Shown: positions 50,681-61,410, counted from the first letter of the stretch. The stretch: 64,000 bases of DNA from Dietzia massiliensis (GCF_018390595.1 NZ_JAHBAV010000002.1:1-64000), one strand, 5' to 3'. Made by a program: numbers and translations. Notes: a model not told the origin generated them from the letters alone.

Positions 50681-50751
50681 GGACGTAACCATGTCGCTCC
50701 GGAGCCCGGATCACCAGCCTGGTTACGTCCAAAACCGCCATGCGTACGTCC
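50681..50751. promoter_or_regulatory. Inverted and direct repeats in the HNH-glbO intergenic region
   Basis: GGACGTAACC (50681-50690) and GGTTACGTCC (50721-50730) form a perfect 10-bp inverted repeat. A third half-site, TACGTCC (50745-50751), repeats the second after 21 bp, two helical turns. The repeats stand 127 bp or more before glbO and 205 bp from the HNH gene. They resemble a dimer-binding operator. The rest of the 402-bp gap (50476-50877) has no gene I can support. Confidence 0.5.
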
Positions 50752-50877
50752 ATATCGCCGCAAGCGTCGCGGCGGGCGGGGCGGGCGCGGGTTCGGCGCG
50801 GCGCCACCACCTGCGCGGGGGCCCGCGGGTGTCCGCCCCGGCGGCCCGAAGGTGACCATGCAGGCATCATGGAAGGC

Positions 50878-51273
50878 ATGAGCAGCAGCACGTTCTATGA
50901 CGAGGTCGGTGGGGCGGAGACGTTCCGGAAGATCGTCCACGAGTTCTACCGCCGCGTGGCGAACGACCCCGTGCTGCGCCCGATGTACCCCGAGGAGGAC
51001 CTGGGCCCCGCCGAGGACCGCCTGCGGATGTTCCTCGAGCAGTACTGGGGAGGCCCCACCACCTACTCCGAGCAACGCGGGCACCCGCGACTGCGTATGC
51101 GGCACAATCCGTACGTCGTCGACCGCGCCGCCCACGACGCGTGGCTCACCCACATGCTCGCGGCGGTCGAGACGATCGACCGCGACACCCTGGGCGACGA
51201 GCACCGCGCCGCGCTGGTGGACTACCTCACCCGCGCCGCCGCCATGATGGTCAACACCGCCGACGTGCCGTGA
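50878..51273 (+). CDS. glbO: Truncated haemoglobin, group II (trHbO)
   Basis: A 131-residue 2-on-2 globin. SFYDEVGG-type N-terminus, [23 protein letters not shown], then [15 protein letters not shown] with the proximal histidine. Residues that mark group II (Trp near the haem, Tyr in the B/CD region) are visible. It binds O2 and may supply oxygen or detoxify peroxides. The ATG at 50878 gives the family length; ATG 50869 three codons earlier is possible. It overlaps aglA by four bases. Confidence 0.94.
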   Translation: MSSSTFYDEVGGAETFRKIVHEFYRRVANDPVLRPMYPEEDLGPAEDRLRMFLEQYWGGPTTYSEQRGHPRLRMRHNPYVVDRAAHDAWLTHMLAAVETIDRDTLGDEHRAALVDYLTRAAAMMVNTADVP

Positions 51274-52862
51274 CCCCCTCCCCCGCGCACGCCCGGCGAG
51301 CATGGGACGACATGGTCCTCTACCAGATCTACCCACGCTCGTTCGCCGACTCCGACGGTGACGGGACGGGGGATCTGCAGGGCGTCCTCGACGGCGTGGG
51401 CCACCTCGAGTCGCTCGGAGTGGACGGGCTCTGGCTCTCGCCGATCATGCGTTCGCCGGGCGTCGACCACGGATACGACGTCTCGGACCCACGAGACGTG
51501 GACCCACTGTTCGGGGACGTCGCCACCCTCGAGCGGCTGCTGGAGCGACTGCACGCCGCGGGCATGGTTCTCATCATGGACCTCGTGCCCAACCACACCA
51601 GCGCGGAGCACCCCTGGTTCGCCGACGCGGTCGCCGCCGGGCCGGGCAGCCCCGAGCGGGCACGCTACTTCTTCCGCGACGGGCGGGGCGAGGACGGATC
51701 CGAGCCGCCCAACAACTGGCCGTCCGTGTTCGGCGGCCCCGCCTGGACCCGCGTCACCGAGCCCGACGGCACGCCCGGGCAGTGGTACCTCCACCTCTTC
51801 GCCCCCGAACAGCCCGACCTCGACTGGTCGCACCCGGACGTCGCCGACGATCTCGAGCACACCCTGCGGTTCTGGCTCGACCTGGGAGTGGACGGGTTCC
51901 GGATCGACGTCGCGCACGGGCTCGCCAAACCCGCCGACCTCGCGGACCTGCCCGACGACGTGGAGATCGCGCAGCTCGTCGTCGACACCCGCGACACACG
52001 GTGGGACCAGCCCGGCGTCCACGATGTCCACCGACGGATCCGGCGCGTCCTCGACGACCACCCCGGCACCGCCGCCTTCGGTGAGGTCTGGGTGGGCTCG
52101 GTCGAGCGGTTCGCGCGCTACCTCCGGCCCGACGAGCTGCACTTCGCGTTCCACTTCGCCCTCACGGGCGCCCCGTTCGAGGCGGCGGCGATCCGAGAGG
52201 CGATCGACTCCACCCTCGAGGCCGCCCGCGTCTCCGGCACCGCCCCCACATGGGCGTTGTCGAACCACGACGTCGTGCGCGAGGTAACCCGCTACGGCAA
52301 CGGCGCCATCGGCACCGAGCGCGCCCGCGCCATGCTCCTCGTCGCGCTCGCCCTGCCGGGCATCACGTTCGTCTACAACGGCGCCGAACTCGGCCTGCCC
52401 AGCGACTACTCCATCCCCCACGATCGGCTCACCGATCCGACCTGGGAGCGCACCGCCCACGCCGAGACGGGGCGTGACCACTGCCGCGTCCCCATCCCGT
52501 GGGACGGCGACCGGCCGCCGTACGGGTTCTCGGACTCGCCGCGGACCTGGCTGCCGATGCCCGACGGCTGGGCGCCGCTGACGGTGGCAGCGCAGGAGGC
52601 CGACCCCCATTCCACGCTGGCGCTGTACCGGCGAGCGATCGAGATCCGGCGGTCGTGGCCTCCCGCGGGATCCTCGACGGTCGGGTGGGACGACAAACTT
52701 GACGGGTGTCTACTGTTTTGGCGCGAGGACGGCCCGGTCCTGTGCATGATCAATACAACGCGTCACGCGGTGCAGCTGCCCGACGGTGACGTGGTGCTCG
52801 CGTCGGGCCCCCTCGACGGGAGGAGACTGCCACCGGACACCGCCGTGTGGCTCCAGCGCTGA
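51270..52862 (+). CDS. aglA: Alpha-glucosidase, GH13
   Basis: A 530-residue GH13 enzyme. Conserved regions: [23 protein letters not shown] with the nucleophilic Asp, [11 protein letters not shown] with the acid Glu, and [33 protein letters not shown] marks the oligo-1,6/alpha-glucosidase subfamily. It cleaves glucose from maltose- or trehalose-like sugars in the cytosol. GTG at 51270 overlaps the glbO stop (GTGA), so the two are coupled, as in Rv2470-Rv2471. Confidence 0.93.
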   Translation: MTPSPAHARRAWDDMVLYQIYPRSFADSDGDGTGDLQGVLDGVGHLESLGVDGLWLSPIMRSPGVDHGYDVSDPRDVDPLFGDVATLERLLERLHAAGMVLIMDLVPNHTSAEHPWFADAVAAGPGSPERARYFFRDGRGEDGSEPPNNWPSVFGGPAWTRVTEPDGTPGQWYLHLFAPEQPDLDWSHPDVADDLEHTLRFWLDLGVDGFRIDVAHGLAKPADLADLPDDVEIAQLVVDTRDTRWDQPGVHDVHRRIRRVLDDHPGTAAFGEVWVGSVERFARYLRPDELHFAFHFALTGAPFEAAAIREAIDSTLEAARVSGTAPTWALSNHDVVREVTRYGNGAIGTERARAMLLVALALPGITFVYNGAELGLPSDYSIPHDRLTDPTWERTAHAETGRDHCRVPIPWDGDRPPYGFSDSPRTWLPMPDGWAPLTVAAQEADPHSTLALYRRAIEIRRSWPPAGSSTVGWDDKLDGCLLFWREDGPVLCMINTTRHAVQLPDGDVVLASGPLDGRRLPPDTAVWLQR

Positions 52863-52881
52863 CCAGTGAAGGGTTCGGAAT

Positions 52882-53625
52882 ATGCGACTTTCCGGTAAGA
52901 CGGCCATCGTGACCGGAGGGGCCGGCGGCATCGGCCGCGGCATCACGCGTGCGTTCGTCGCCGAGGGAGCCCGCGTCCTGGTGGTGGACATCAACGACGA
53001 GGCCGGGGAGGCGCTCGCCGCCGAGCTCGGTGACGCGGTGCGGTATCTGAACTCCGACATCTCGGTGGAGGCCAACGCGGAGAAGATCGTCGCCGCCGCT
53101 GTCGACGCCTTCGGCCACCTCGACGTGCTGGTCAACAACGCGCACGCCTCCCGTCAGGCCCCGCTGTTGCAGACCACCGGCGACATGATGGACCTGTCGT
53201 TCAACACCGGCTTCTACCCCACGTTCTGGCTCATGAAGGCCGCGCACCCGCACCTGGCGGAGCGGGACGGCTCGGTGATCAACTTCGCCTCCGGCGCCGG
53301 GATCGACGGCAGCCCCACCCAGGCGTCCTACGCCGCCGCCAAGGAAGCGATCCGCGCGATCAGCCGGGTGGCCGCCAACGAGTGGGCTCGCGACGGGATC
53401 AACGTCAACGTCATCTCCCCGCTCGCACTCACCGAGGGCGTCGAGGCGTATATCGAGGCGAACCCGGGGATCGAGAAGAAGCTGCTCGCGGGCACCCCCA
53501 TGCGGCGGTTCGGCGACCCCGAATCCGACATCGGGCGGGTCGCCGTGTTCCTGGCCAGCGACGACGCGTCCTACATGACAGGGCAGACGATGGTGGTCGA
53601 CGGCGGCAGCCTCATGCTCCGCTAG
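52882..53625 (+). CDS. Short-chain dehydrogenase/reductase
   Basis: A 247-residue classical SDR. The cofactor motif TGGAGGIG is at 11-18, followed by DINDEAG (Asp favours NAD over NADP). NNAH replaces the usual NNAG. The catalytic Ser is in NFASGAG and Tyr-Lys in SYAAAKEA. The substrate is unknown. It follows aglA by 19 bp with AAGGG before the ATG. Its stop TAG shares the palindrome CTAG (53622-53625) with the stop of the convergent methyltransferase gene. Confidence 0.92.
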   Translation: MRLSGKTAIVTGGAGGIGRGITRAFVAEGARVLVVDINDEAGEALAAELGDAVRYLNSDISVEANAEKIVAAAVDAFGHLDVLVNNAHASRQAPLLQTTGDMMDLSFNTGFYPTFWLMKAAHPHLAERDGSVINFASGAGIDGSPTQASYAAAKEAIRAISRVAANEWARDGINVNVISPLALTEGVEAYIEANPGIEKKLLAGTPMRRFGDPESDIGRVAVFLASDDASYMTGQTMVVDGGSLMLR

Positions 53626-54800
53626 TCACCGGCCCGGAGCCTCGGTACCAGGACGTCGCGGACGGTGTCGGGGTTGCGTTCGACCACCACCCACCGTCGG
53701 CCCAGCCCGCGGGCGGCCACCGCTGTCGTCCCCGATCCGGCGAACAGATCCACGACCAACTCGCCGGGTTCGGTGGCCAGCTCGACGATCCGCCGCATCA
53801 GCGCCTCCGGCTTGGGCGTGCGGAACCCGTCGACCCCGGCCGCCCGCAGCTCGGCGCGGGCGGTGTCGGTGGAGCCGACCTCCTGGGCCAGCCAGATCGT
53901 CTTGAGCTTCTTGATGCGGCCCAACTCGAATCTGTCGCGCTGGTACACGTCCACGCGCGGGCCGCTGCGCCCCCGGACGGTGCGGCACACCAGGTCCCCC
54001 ACCCGCTCGCGAGCCCGGTCGCGCGACCAGCGCCACACCGCCGGCGTGAGGTCGCCGAACACCGGAACGATCTCGACCAGGCCCGGGCCGGGTTCCACGG
54101 AGACGGCACCGGTCACGGGATCGCCGTAGAGCGGGTAGGTCATGGTGGGCGTGGTGCGGGGGTTGAAGCGCTTGTTGGTGTTGCGCAGCGGCAGGAGCCT
54201 GAAGCTGACGCCGTCGCCGTCTGTGAGCGGGAAGTCGGCGGGGTCGACCGCTGAGGCGACGCCGCCGGCGAGCCGCACCCGCTCCGGGTCGCGGGCGTAC
54301 ACCATGAGACGGTCGTGGGAGCCGGCGAAGAACCGGTCCAACTGGCGGCCCTTGGGGTTGCTCTCCACCGTGAGGTCGGCGATGAAGGCGTCGGTGCCGA
54401 AGACGTCGTCGAGCAGGCAGCGGACGCGGTGGGCCTCGGCGTCGTCGAGGTGGACCCACACGGTCCCTGTGTCGGCGAGCAGATCGCGGGCGACGACGAG
54501 GCGGCTCTCGATGTAGTCGAGCCACTCGAGGCGCGGCATGTTGTCGTGGTAGGAGTCGAATCGACCGCCGCGGTTGTACGGCGGGTCGAGGTAGACGAGC
54601 TGTGCGGTGCCTACGGGCACGAGGTCGTGCCCGGCCAGCGCTTCCGCGGACTCGGCGATCCGCGCTCCGTCGCCGACGAGGACGGCGCCGGCGTGCTCGC
54701 CGGGGAAGACCGCCTCGATCCGTGGGGGCGGCCCCTGCTCCGCGGGGGCCGGGACGCGTCCGCGCCCCGGCCACGAGACCGAGAAGCCCGGGGAGGTCAC
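53622..54800 (-). CDS. Site-specific DNA methyltransferase (N4/N6, beta-class order)
   Basis: A 392-residue enzyme. Motif IV (LDPPYNRGG, 71-79) comes first and motif I (DLFAGSGTTAVAA, near 350) last, with a variable target-recognition region between; this order and DPPY define beta-class adenine/N4-cytosine methyltransferases, related to type III Mod. No restriction enzyme or helicase gene is adjacent, so it appears solitary. GTG at 54800 overlaps the Rv2474c-like gene's stop (GTGA). It is last in the operon beginning with ettA. The natural role could be regulatory or protective; recognition site unknown. Confidence 0.87.
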   Translation of the reverse strand: MTSPGFSVSWPGRGRVPAPAEQGPPPRIEAVFPGEHAGAVLVGDGARIAESAEALAGHDLVPVGTAQLVYLDPPYNRGGRFDSYHDNMPRLEWLDYIESRLVVARDLLADTGTVWVHLDDAEAHRVRCLLDDVFGTDAFIADLTVESNPKGRQLDRFFAGSHDRLMVYARDPERVRLAGGVASAVDPADFPLTDGDGVSFRLLPLRNTNKRFNPRTTPTMTYPLYGDPVTGAVSVEPGPGLVEIVPVFGDLTPAVWRWSRDRARERVGDLVCRTVRGRSGPRVDVYQRDRFELGRIKKLKTIWLAQEVGSTDTARAELRAAGVDGFRTPKPEALMRRIVELATEPGELVVDLFAGSGTTAVAARGLGRRWVVVERNPDTVRDVLVPRLRAGD

Positions 54801-55489
54801 CGCAGCGGTTCGAGGGTGAGGGCGTCCGTGCGGCGGAACGCCGTGCCGTAGCGGGCGTCCAGACGCAGCCAGGCACCGCGTTCGCTCACCCGGACCGGTT
54901 CCCCCTCGGGGGCGCGGCCCGCCTTTTCCGGGACGAACCCGCACATCACCACGGAGAACACCGTGCGCATGTCCACGCCGACGGGGTGGTCGGTGTCCGC
55001 GCGGACGGTCAACGCCTCCTGGTCGAGCAGCGAGGGCGGGAGTCCTGCCGGACCGGCGTTCTCGCGCGCGGCCTCCCGCCCCGACTCGGTGAGATCGAGC
55101 AGGACCTGCGCGGGCACGTCCTCGACGCGGGTGAACCCGTCCGTGGGCGGCAGCAGCCCCTGCCAGGCGGAGACCAGAGGCATGCCGGGATCGATACGCC
55201 CCTCGAGGTCGCCGCGCTGCAGGACGTCGAGCTCGGTGAGCAGGTGGTCGGCGCCGCAGACGACGTCGCCACCGGGGCACGAACCGCCGAGGACGCGGAC
55301 GACGAGCGCGCCGAAGGGGGTGCGGCCCCACACCCGCATCCGGTCCCCGCTCGAAGTGAGCCGGACGACGGTCGCCTCGTCGAGCCGCAGGAGCCGACGA
55401 AGGAGGGTCCGCACGTCATCGCGGTCGGCGGGATCCGGAATGCGGATCACGCTGTCCCCCGGCGCCGCGAGCGGCCCCGGCGCAGTCAC
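54797..55489 (-). CDS. Rv2474c-like conserved protein of unknown function
   Basis: A 230-residue soluble protein without transmembrane segments or recognised motifs. It has a predicted alpha/beta character, an early SSGDRMRVWGRTPFGALVVR and a cysteine pair (SCPGGDVVC). Placement after a thioesterase matches Rv2475c-Rv2474c. It is coupled by four-base overlaps on both sides (55489-55486 and 54800-54797), so it is co-made with the thioesterase and the methyltransferase. I do not recognise a function. Confidence 0.78.
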   Translation of the reverse strand: MTAPGPLAAPGDSVIRIPDPADRDDVRTLLRRLLRLDEATVVRLTSSGDRMRVWGRTPFGALVVRVLGGSCPGGDVVCGADHLLTELDVLQRGDLEGRIDPGMPLVSAWQGLLPPTDGFTRVEDVPAQVLLDLTESGREAARENAGPAGLPPSLLDQEALTVRADTDHPVGVDMRTVFSVVMCGFVPEKAGRAPEGEPVRVSERGAWLRLDARYGTAFRRTDALTLEPLR

Positions 55490-55971
55490 GCCGCGTCCCC
55501 GTGCCGGAACTCCAGCAGATAGCCGCGCTCGTCGCGCGTGAGCCGGCGGGGCCGCTGGGTGGCGAGGTCGAAGGCGGCGATGGTGGCGGTGCAGTCCACC
55601 TCGGGTGGCTCGGAATCCGGAGTGGTACGCGCGCGGACCTCGTGGCGCGCGACGAACATCGCTCCGCCGACCTTCTCGCACCACATCCGGACGCGGATGG
55701 GCCCGTCGGCGTGGCGGATCTGGCCGCGGTACCTGACCGCCAGGTCGGTCATCACCGCGCCGGCGGTGAGCGTGGCGGTCGGCAGCCCCTCGGAGAAGAG
55801 CCACGGGATCCGCGCCTCCTCGATGAGGGTGATCATCCGCGCGTGGTTGACGTGGCGGTAGAGGTCCTGGTCCGACCAGCGGACGGGCATCGCCGAGGTG
55901 AACACCCGACGTCCCGGCTCCCCCGACACGCCCAGCGGGCCGCCGGCCTCGTAGACGAGCTGGTCGGTCAC
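55486..55971 (-). CDS. Hotdog-fold acyl-CoA thioesterase, paralogue C
   Basis: A 161-residue 4HBT-type thioesterase. The catalytic stretch VRWSDQDLYRHVNHARM has both acidic residues and the usual HVN. IRHADGPIRVRMWCEK and YRGQI follow. Third of three consecutive thioesterase genes; GTG at 55971 overlaps the previous stop (GTGA). It likely hydrolyses a fatty acyl-CoA; chain length unknown. Confidence 0.9.
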   Translation of the reverse strand: MTDQLVYEAGGPLGVSGEPGRRVFTSAMPVRWSDQDLYRHVNHARMITLIEEARIPWLFSEGLPTATLTAGAVMTDLAVRYRGQIRHADGPIRVRMWCEKVGGAMFVARHEVRARTTPDSEPPEVDCTATIAAFDLATQRPRRLTRDERGYLLEFRHGDAA

Positions 55972-56426
55972 CCGGCCGACCCCTGGTCCGTGATCGCGGC
56001 CGGCTGCCGGGCGGCCTCCAGCACGTTGCGGACCCCGGACGGGATCTCCACCGCCGACGAGGTGGAGGTGTCGTAGGCGACCATGACCACCCGCAGCGTG
56101 CAGCAGACCTCGCCCGCGGCGTCGTAGATCGTCTGCCGGATCTGGTACGAGGTGGTGCCGACGTGCTCGACCTCGATCTCCACGTCCACTGTCGTGGAGT
56201 CCCGCAGGACGGGCCGCAGGTGGTCGATCTCGGTCCGGCGGACCACCTGCGGGAGGTTCCCGAGGCCGAACGGCCCGAAGCGGCTGCGGATGAACAGGAT
56301 CCGCGCCTCTTGGGCGTACTCGATGTATTTGATGTTGTTGACGTGCCCGTACTGATCGAAGTCCGCCCACCGCACCTGCAGGGTGCAGCGGACCGTCCCG
56401 GCGTCCGTCGCGTCGCGTGACGTCAT
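55968..56426 (-). CDS. Hotdog-fold acyl-CoA thioesterase, paralogue B
   Basis: A 152-residue 4HBT-type thioesterase with intact VRWADFDQYGHVNNIKYIEY at the active site, including the Asp after FD that serves as catalytic residue in the family. ATG at 56426 overlaps the paralogue A stop in ATGA. Middle member of the tandem trio. Confidence 0.92.
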   Translation of the reverse strand: MTSRDATDAGTVRCTLQVRWADFDQYGHVNNIKYIEYAQEARILFIRSRFGPFGLGNLPQVVRRTEIDHLRPVLRDSTTVDVEIEVEHVGTTSYQIRQTIYDAAGEVCCTLRVVMVAYDTSTSSAVEIPSGVRNVLEAARQPAAITDQGSAG

Positions 56427-56899
56427 CCCGCCTCCTCCTGGTGGCCGAGCAGCGCGGCGCGCTCCTCGGGATTGATCTCCAACGTGGTGGTCTCGTCCGC
56501 CGCCGTCACCACCATGACGGTGTCGACGACCGCGCACGGCTCGGGGCCCGTGGACTCCGAGCCGATCGACGTCCGCATGGTGTACGAGGTGCGGCCGACG
56601 CGCAGTGTCCGCACGTCGACCCACACCTCGGGCACGCCCATGGCGATGGTGCGACGGAAATCGATCTCCATCCACCGCGCCAGGGCGATCGGCACCCGCG
56701 ATCCCGAGACGCCGAACTTCTCACGGAAGAACATCCTCCGGGCGTCCTGGGAGAACTCCTGGAACCGCACGTTGTTGACGTGCGAGCCCACGAAGTCGGA
56801 AATGCGCAACGGGATGCGGACCCGGTACACGGCGCCCGGCGCACCGCTCCCGGCCGGAGCCGGAGCGGTGCCCGTGTCGCGGGTGGTCGGGGTCGCCAT
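56423..56899 (-). CDS. Hotdog-fold thioesterase-like protein, paralogue A, altered active site
   Basis: A 158-residue hotdog protein starting five bases after ettA. The N-terminal 22 residues are a Thr/Ala/Pro-rich tail. The active-site strand reads LRISDFVGSHVNNVRFQEF: compared with paralogue B (ADFDQYGHVNN) it is one residue shorter and lacks the second Asp, the catalytic residue of 4HBT enzymes. It may be a non-catalytic acyl-CoA-binding partner in a mixed oligomer or use different chemistry. Confidence 0.87.
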   Translation of the reverse strand: MATPTTRDTGTAPAPAGSGAPGAVYRVRIPLRISDFVGSHVNNVRFQEFSQDARRMFFREKFGVSGSRVPIALARWMEIDFRRTIAMGVPEVWVDVRTLRVGRTSYTMRTSIGSESTGPEPCAVVDTVMVVTAADETTTLEINPEERAALLGHQEEAG

Positions 56900-56904
56900 G
56901 GAGG

Positions 56905-58578
<1,674 letters not shown>

Positions 58579-58622
58579 TCTACCCTCTCACCTGCACAAA
58601 TAGGTCACATCACCGCGGGCGG

Positions 58623-58662
58623 GCCGCGGGCACGACCCCCATGTTACGTGTCCGCCCGCGGC
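58623..58662 (-). terminator. Hairpin downstream of ssb
   Basis: GCCGCGGGC (58623-58631) pairs with GCCCGCGGC (58654-58662) over 22 bases in the 126-bp gap between ssb and ettA. Confidence 0.45.
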
Positions 58663-58704
58663 CCCGGCGTCCTCGGCGGACGCCGCCCCCGCGACGCACC
58701 GCCC

Positions 58705-59157
58705 CTACAGGCCGGACGCCCCCACGAATACGCCGTCCTCGGCCGGATCCGTGTCCGACTCGTCGAGGTCCTGCGACCCGATCTCCATGGCGTCCTCGTC
58801 CGGCTTGGCGCGGCGCACCGTGACGTCCATCCGCGACAGGTCCGGACCCAGCGCGCTGACGCGCATCTCGAGGTCGCGCATGAGGTGGCCTTCGCGCTCG
58901 TACTCGTTGGTGAGCAACCGGCCGTGGACGATCACGCCGTCGCCCTTGCAGATCGACCCGGACGCCCGCTGCGCGAGCCGGCCCCAGCAGTTGGCCGAGA
59001 AGTACAGCGTGCCGCCGGTCTTCCACTCCCCCGACGTCCGGTCCTGGTAGCGGGTGTTGCTGGCCACCCGGAAGGAGAACACCTGGTCGTCGCCGACGCG
59101 CCGGGTGGTGGGGTTGGTGATCACGGTTCCGCGGACTGTGGTCTGGGCTTCGTTCAT
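58705..59157 (-). CDS. ssb: Single-stranded DNA-binding protein (paralogue)
   Basis: A 150-residue OB-fold SSB. The fold has TVRGTVITNPTTRRVGDDQ, VFSFRVASNTRYQDRTSGEW, LYFSANCWG and GDGVIVHGRL. The acidic C-terminus is short and lacks the DDDIPF tip used by replication SSB to recruit partners, so this is the secondary SSB (Rv2478c position) rather than the rpsF-rpsR-linked one. Shine-Dalgarno AGGAG eight bases upstream. Confidence 0.92.
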   Translation of the reverse strand: MNEAQTTVRGTVITNPTTRRVGDDQVFSFRVASNTRYQDRTSGEWKTGGTLYFSANCWGRLAQRASGSICKGDGVIVHGRLLTNEYEREGHLMRDLEMRVSALGPDLSRMDVTVRRAKPDEDAMEIGSQDLDESDTDPAEDGVFVGASGL

Positions 59158-59217
59158 GGGCTCACTCCTGTCACGCTCGGCCGACCGTGCGCCGGCCTCG
59201 TGCTCTGCAGAGTGCCC

Positions 59218-59316
59218 CACCTCGTCGTCGTCACCCCTCGTTCCCACCGCGCGCGGTGGTCACCCTGTGGAGAGGGGGCGGGGTGTGGAGAGAAGGGGGT
59301 CGACGACGACGAGGTG
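59218..59316. repeat. Nested inverted repeats between ctaG-like gene and ssb
   Basis: A 15-bp inverted repeat (CACCTCGTCGTCGTC at 59218-59232; complement at 59302-59316) encloses a 16-bp perfect palindrome CCACCGCGCGCGGTGG (59244-59259). The 166-bp gap carries no gene. Terminator for the membrane protein or regulator site for ssb are both possible. Confidence 0.5.
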
Positions 59317-59323
59317 CGCGACC

Positions 59324-61354
59324 TCAGCGCCGGCGGTCCGCACGGGACATCTCCGCGAGCATCGCGTTATAGGCCCTGAGCTCGGCGTCGTCGTCCCGGT
59401 CGGCCTGCCGCTCCCCGCGCCGCGCCTCGCGCATGTCGCTCTGGTACCACTGCCACGCCAGGGCCAGCATGACGATCACCAGCGGGATCTCCCCCATCGC
59501 CCAGGCGACGCCGCCGCCGACCCGCTGACTCTGCAGCAGGTCCGGGATCCACGGAAGTCCGATGCCCGAGTACCAGCCCTCCGCCAGCACCGTGGGGTAG
59601 TTCATGAGCAGGATGCCGAAAAACGCGTGGAACGGCAGCGAGCTGAGCAGCACCATGAGCTTGTACATCGGCGAGAAGTGCCGCGGCGCCGCGTCCACGC
59701 CGATGATCACCCAGTAGAACAGGTAGCCACTGATGAGGAAGTGGACGTTCATGAACATGTGGCCCAGGTGCTCGGAGGCCAGCGTCTCGTAGAACCCGCC
59801 GAAGTAGATGATGTAGAAGCCGGCCACGAACTGCACCGACGCGACGATGGGGTGGGTGAGGAATCGCGAGATCGGGCTGTTGATGAACTCGACCAGCCAC
59901 TCGCGCGGCCCCGGCGGGTTGCCCCGACCGGCCGCCGGCAGCGCCCGTAGCGCGAGCGTGAACGGGCCGCCCAGCGCGAGCAGGACCGGCACGAGCATCG
60001 AGATGATCATGTGGCCCACCATGTGGCTGGCGAAGTCGGCCATCATGAACATCCCCATGCCCGAACTGGTCGTGAGGAAGAGGATCACGCAGCCGGACAC
60101 CCAGAAGGCGGTGCGGCCGGCCGGCCACGAGTCACCGCGCCGGCGCAGGCTGAACAGCCCCCACAGGTACAGGCCCAGCAGGATTACCGCGGCCAGGCCC
60201 AACACCAGGTCGAAGCGCCACGTGCCGAACACGGTGCCGAATCCAAATGGGCCGGGCAGCTCGAAGCCGAGCAGCGCCTCCTGGCGGGTGGGCACGTACA
60301 GCGGCGCCGGCGGCGGGGTGCGGCCCAGTGACACGGATAGTCCGATGGTGCCCGCCATGATGACGGACTCGGTGAGGATGATCCGCAGCATCGTCGCGCG
60401 GTCCACCGGGGCGTTGGCGCCCTTGGACTCGATCCGGTTGATGACCCGGCGGCGCACCGCCAGGCCGAACAGGGCGAGCAGGCACAGCACGAGCGCCTTG
60501 CACACCACCAGCAGCCCGTAGGTGGAGGTGAACAGGTCGGCGGGGTGCAGGCGCACGATCGCGTTGATCACGCCCGACAGGCCCAGCGCGATGATCGCCA
60601 CCGTCGCCACCGCCGAGTAGCGACGCAGGGCCAGGGCCACCCGCGTGCCGCCGACCCACGTGTGGGCGATCACCGCGACGAGCCCGCCGATGTAGAACGC
60701 GGCACCGAACAGGTGGATGATCAGCGAGTTGGTGGCGATGTCGTGCGCGGTGCTACCCGAGGCGTGGCCCGTGGTCGCCACCGGTAGCAGCGAGAGCGCG
60801 GTGACGGCGAGCCAGATGACCGACCAGCGCCAGCTCAGCGTGAGTCGCTGCCCGATCCCGGCGACGAGCGCGATGATCGCGGCCCACCGCCACGAGGACG
60901 CCACGTCGATCTGGTTGATCGCCACCAGCCACTGGTCCGGCGGCAGCGACTGGAAGAACGTGCGCCCGGAGACGTCGGAGAGGGTCAGCGGGATGAGCAG
61001 CGCCGCCGCGACCGCCCAGGCGATGTTGGCCCAGGACGAGATCTGCTGCATGCGGTAGCCGTCCACATCGAGCGTCTTGTCCTTCTGCGGCGGAGTGAAG
61101 AACGCCGCGAACAGGGCGGCACCCACCGCCACCGACGCGAGCAGTTCGCCGATGGACCGCAGCGCCGGCAGCCCGGCCGTGGTGAGAACGCCCGGGTCGG
61201 GCACGCCCACCAGCTCCAGCGCGACGTCCCGCGACAGCGCGGAGAGCGGGATGACCACCGCGGCCGCCACCGCCGCGAGGAGCAGGACGAGCAGGACGAT
61301 ACTGCGGGTTCCGAGCCGCCCGGTGGTGGCTGGGGCGGTCTTCGACGACGTCAT
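59324..61354 (-). CDS. CopD/CtaG-type membrane protein (cytochrome c oxidase assembly, copper)
   Basis: A 676-residue polytopic protein with about 14-16 membrane segments. The first half is a CopD-like domain (about 130-310; HASGSTAHDIATNSLIIHLFGAAFY with possible copper-ligand His). The second half is CtaG-like (about 390-640; FASHMVGHMIISMLVP and HLGHMFMNVHFLISGYLFYW, His/Met-rich). Such fusions, as in Rv0102, handle copper for cytochrome oxidase. ATG 61354 is chosen because TACGAT, a -10, ends seven bases upstream. The C-terminal 50 residues are charged and cytosolic. Confidence 0.9.
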   Translation of the reverse strand: MTSSKTAPATTGRLGTRSIVLLVLLLAAVAAAVVIPLSALSRDVALELVGVPDPGVLTTAGLPALRSIGELLASVAVGAALFAAFFTPPQKDKTLDVDGYRMQQISSWANIAWAVAAALLIPLTLSDVSGRTFFQSLPPDQWLVAINQIDVASSWRWAAIIALVAGIGQRLTLSWRWSVIWLAVTALSLLPVATTGHASGSTAHDIATNSLIIHLFGAAFYIGGLVAVIAHTWVGGTRVALALRRYSAVATVAIIALGLSGVINAIVRLHPADLFTSTYGLLVVCKALVLCLLALFGLAVRRRVINRIESKGANAPVDRATMLRIILTESVIMAGTIGLSVSLGRTPPPAPLYVPTRQEALLGFELPGPFGFGTVFGTWRFDLVLGLAAVILLGLYLWGLFSLRRRGDSWPAGRTAFWVSGCVILFLTTSSGMGMFMMADFASHMVGHMIISMLVPVLLALGGPFTLALRALPAAGRGNPPGPREWLVEFINSPISRFLTHPIVASVQFVAGFYIIYFGGFYETLASEHLGHMFMNVHFLISGYLFYWVIIGVDAAPRHFSPMYKLMVLLSSLPFHAFFGILLMNYPTVLAEGWYSGIGLPWIPDLLQSQRVGGGVAWAMGEIPLVIVMLALAWQWYQSDMREARRGERQADRDDDAELRAYNAMLAEMSRADRRR

Positions 61355-61361
61355 GACCACC

Positions 61362-61367
61362 ATCGTA
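61362..61367 (-). promoter_or_regulatory. -10 element for leaderless CopD/CtaG gene
   Basis: Minus-strand TACGAT matches TAnnnT and ends seven bases before ATG 61354, deciding this start over ATG 61363, which overlaps the hexamer. Confidence 0.5.
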
Positions 61368-61410
61368 AGAACCCGGGCACCCCCGGGCCGATTCGCCGGT
61401 GCCGGGACCA

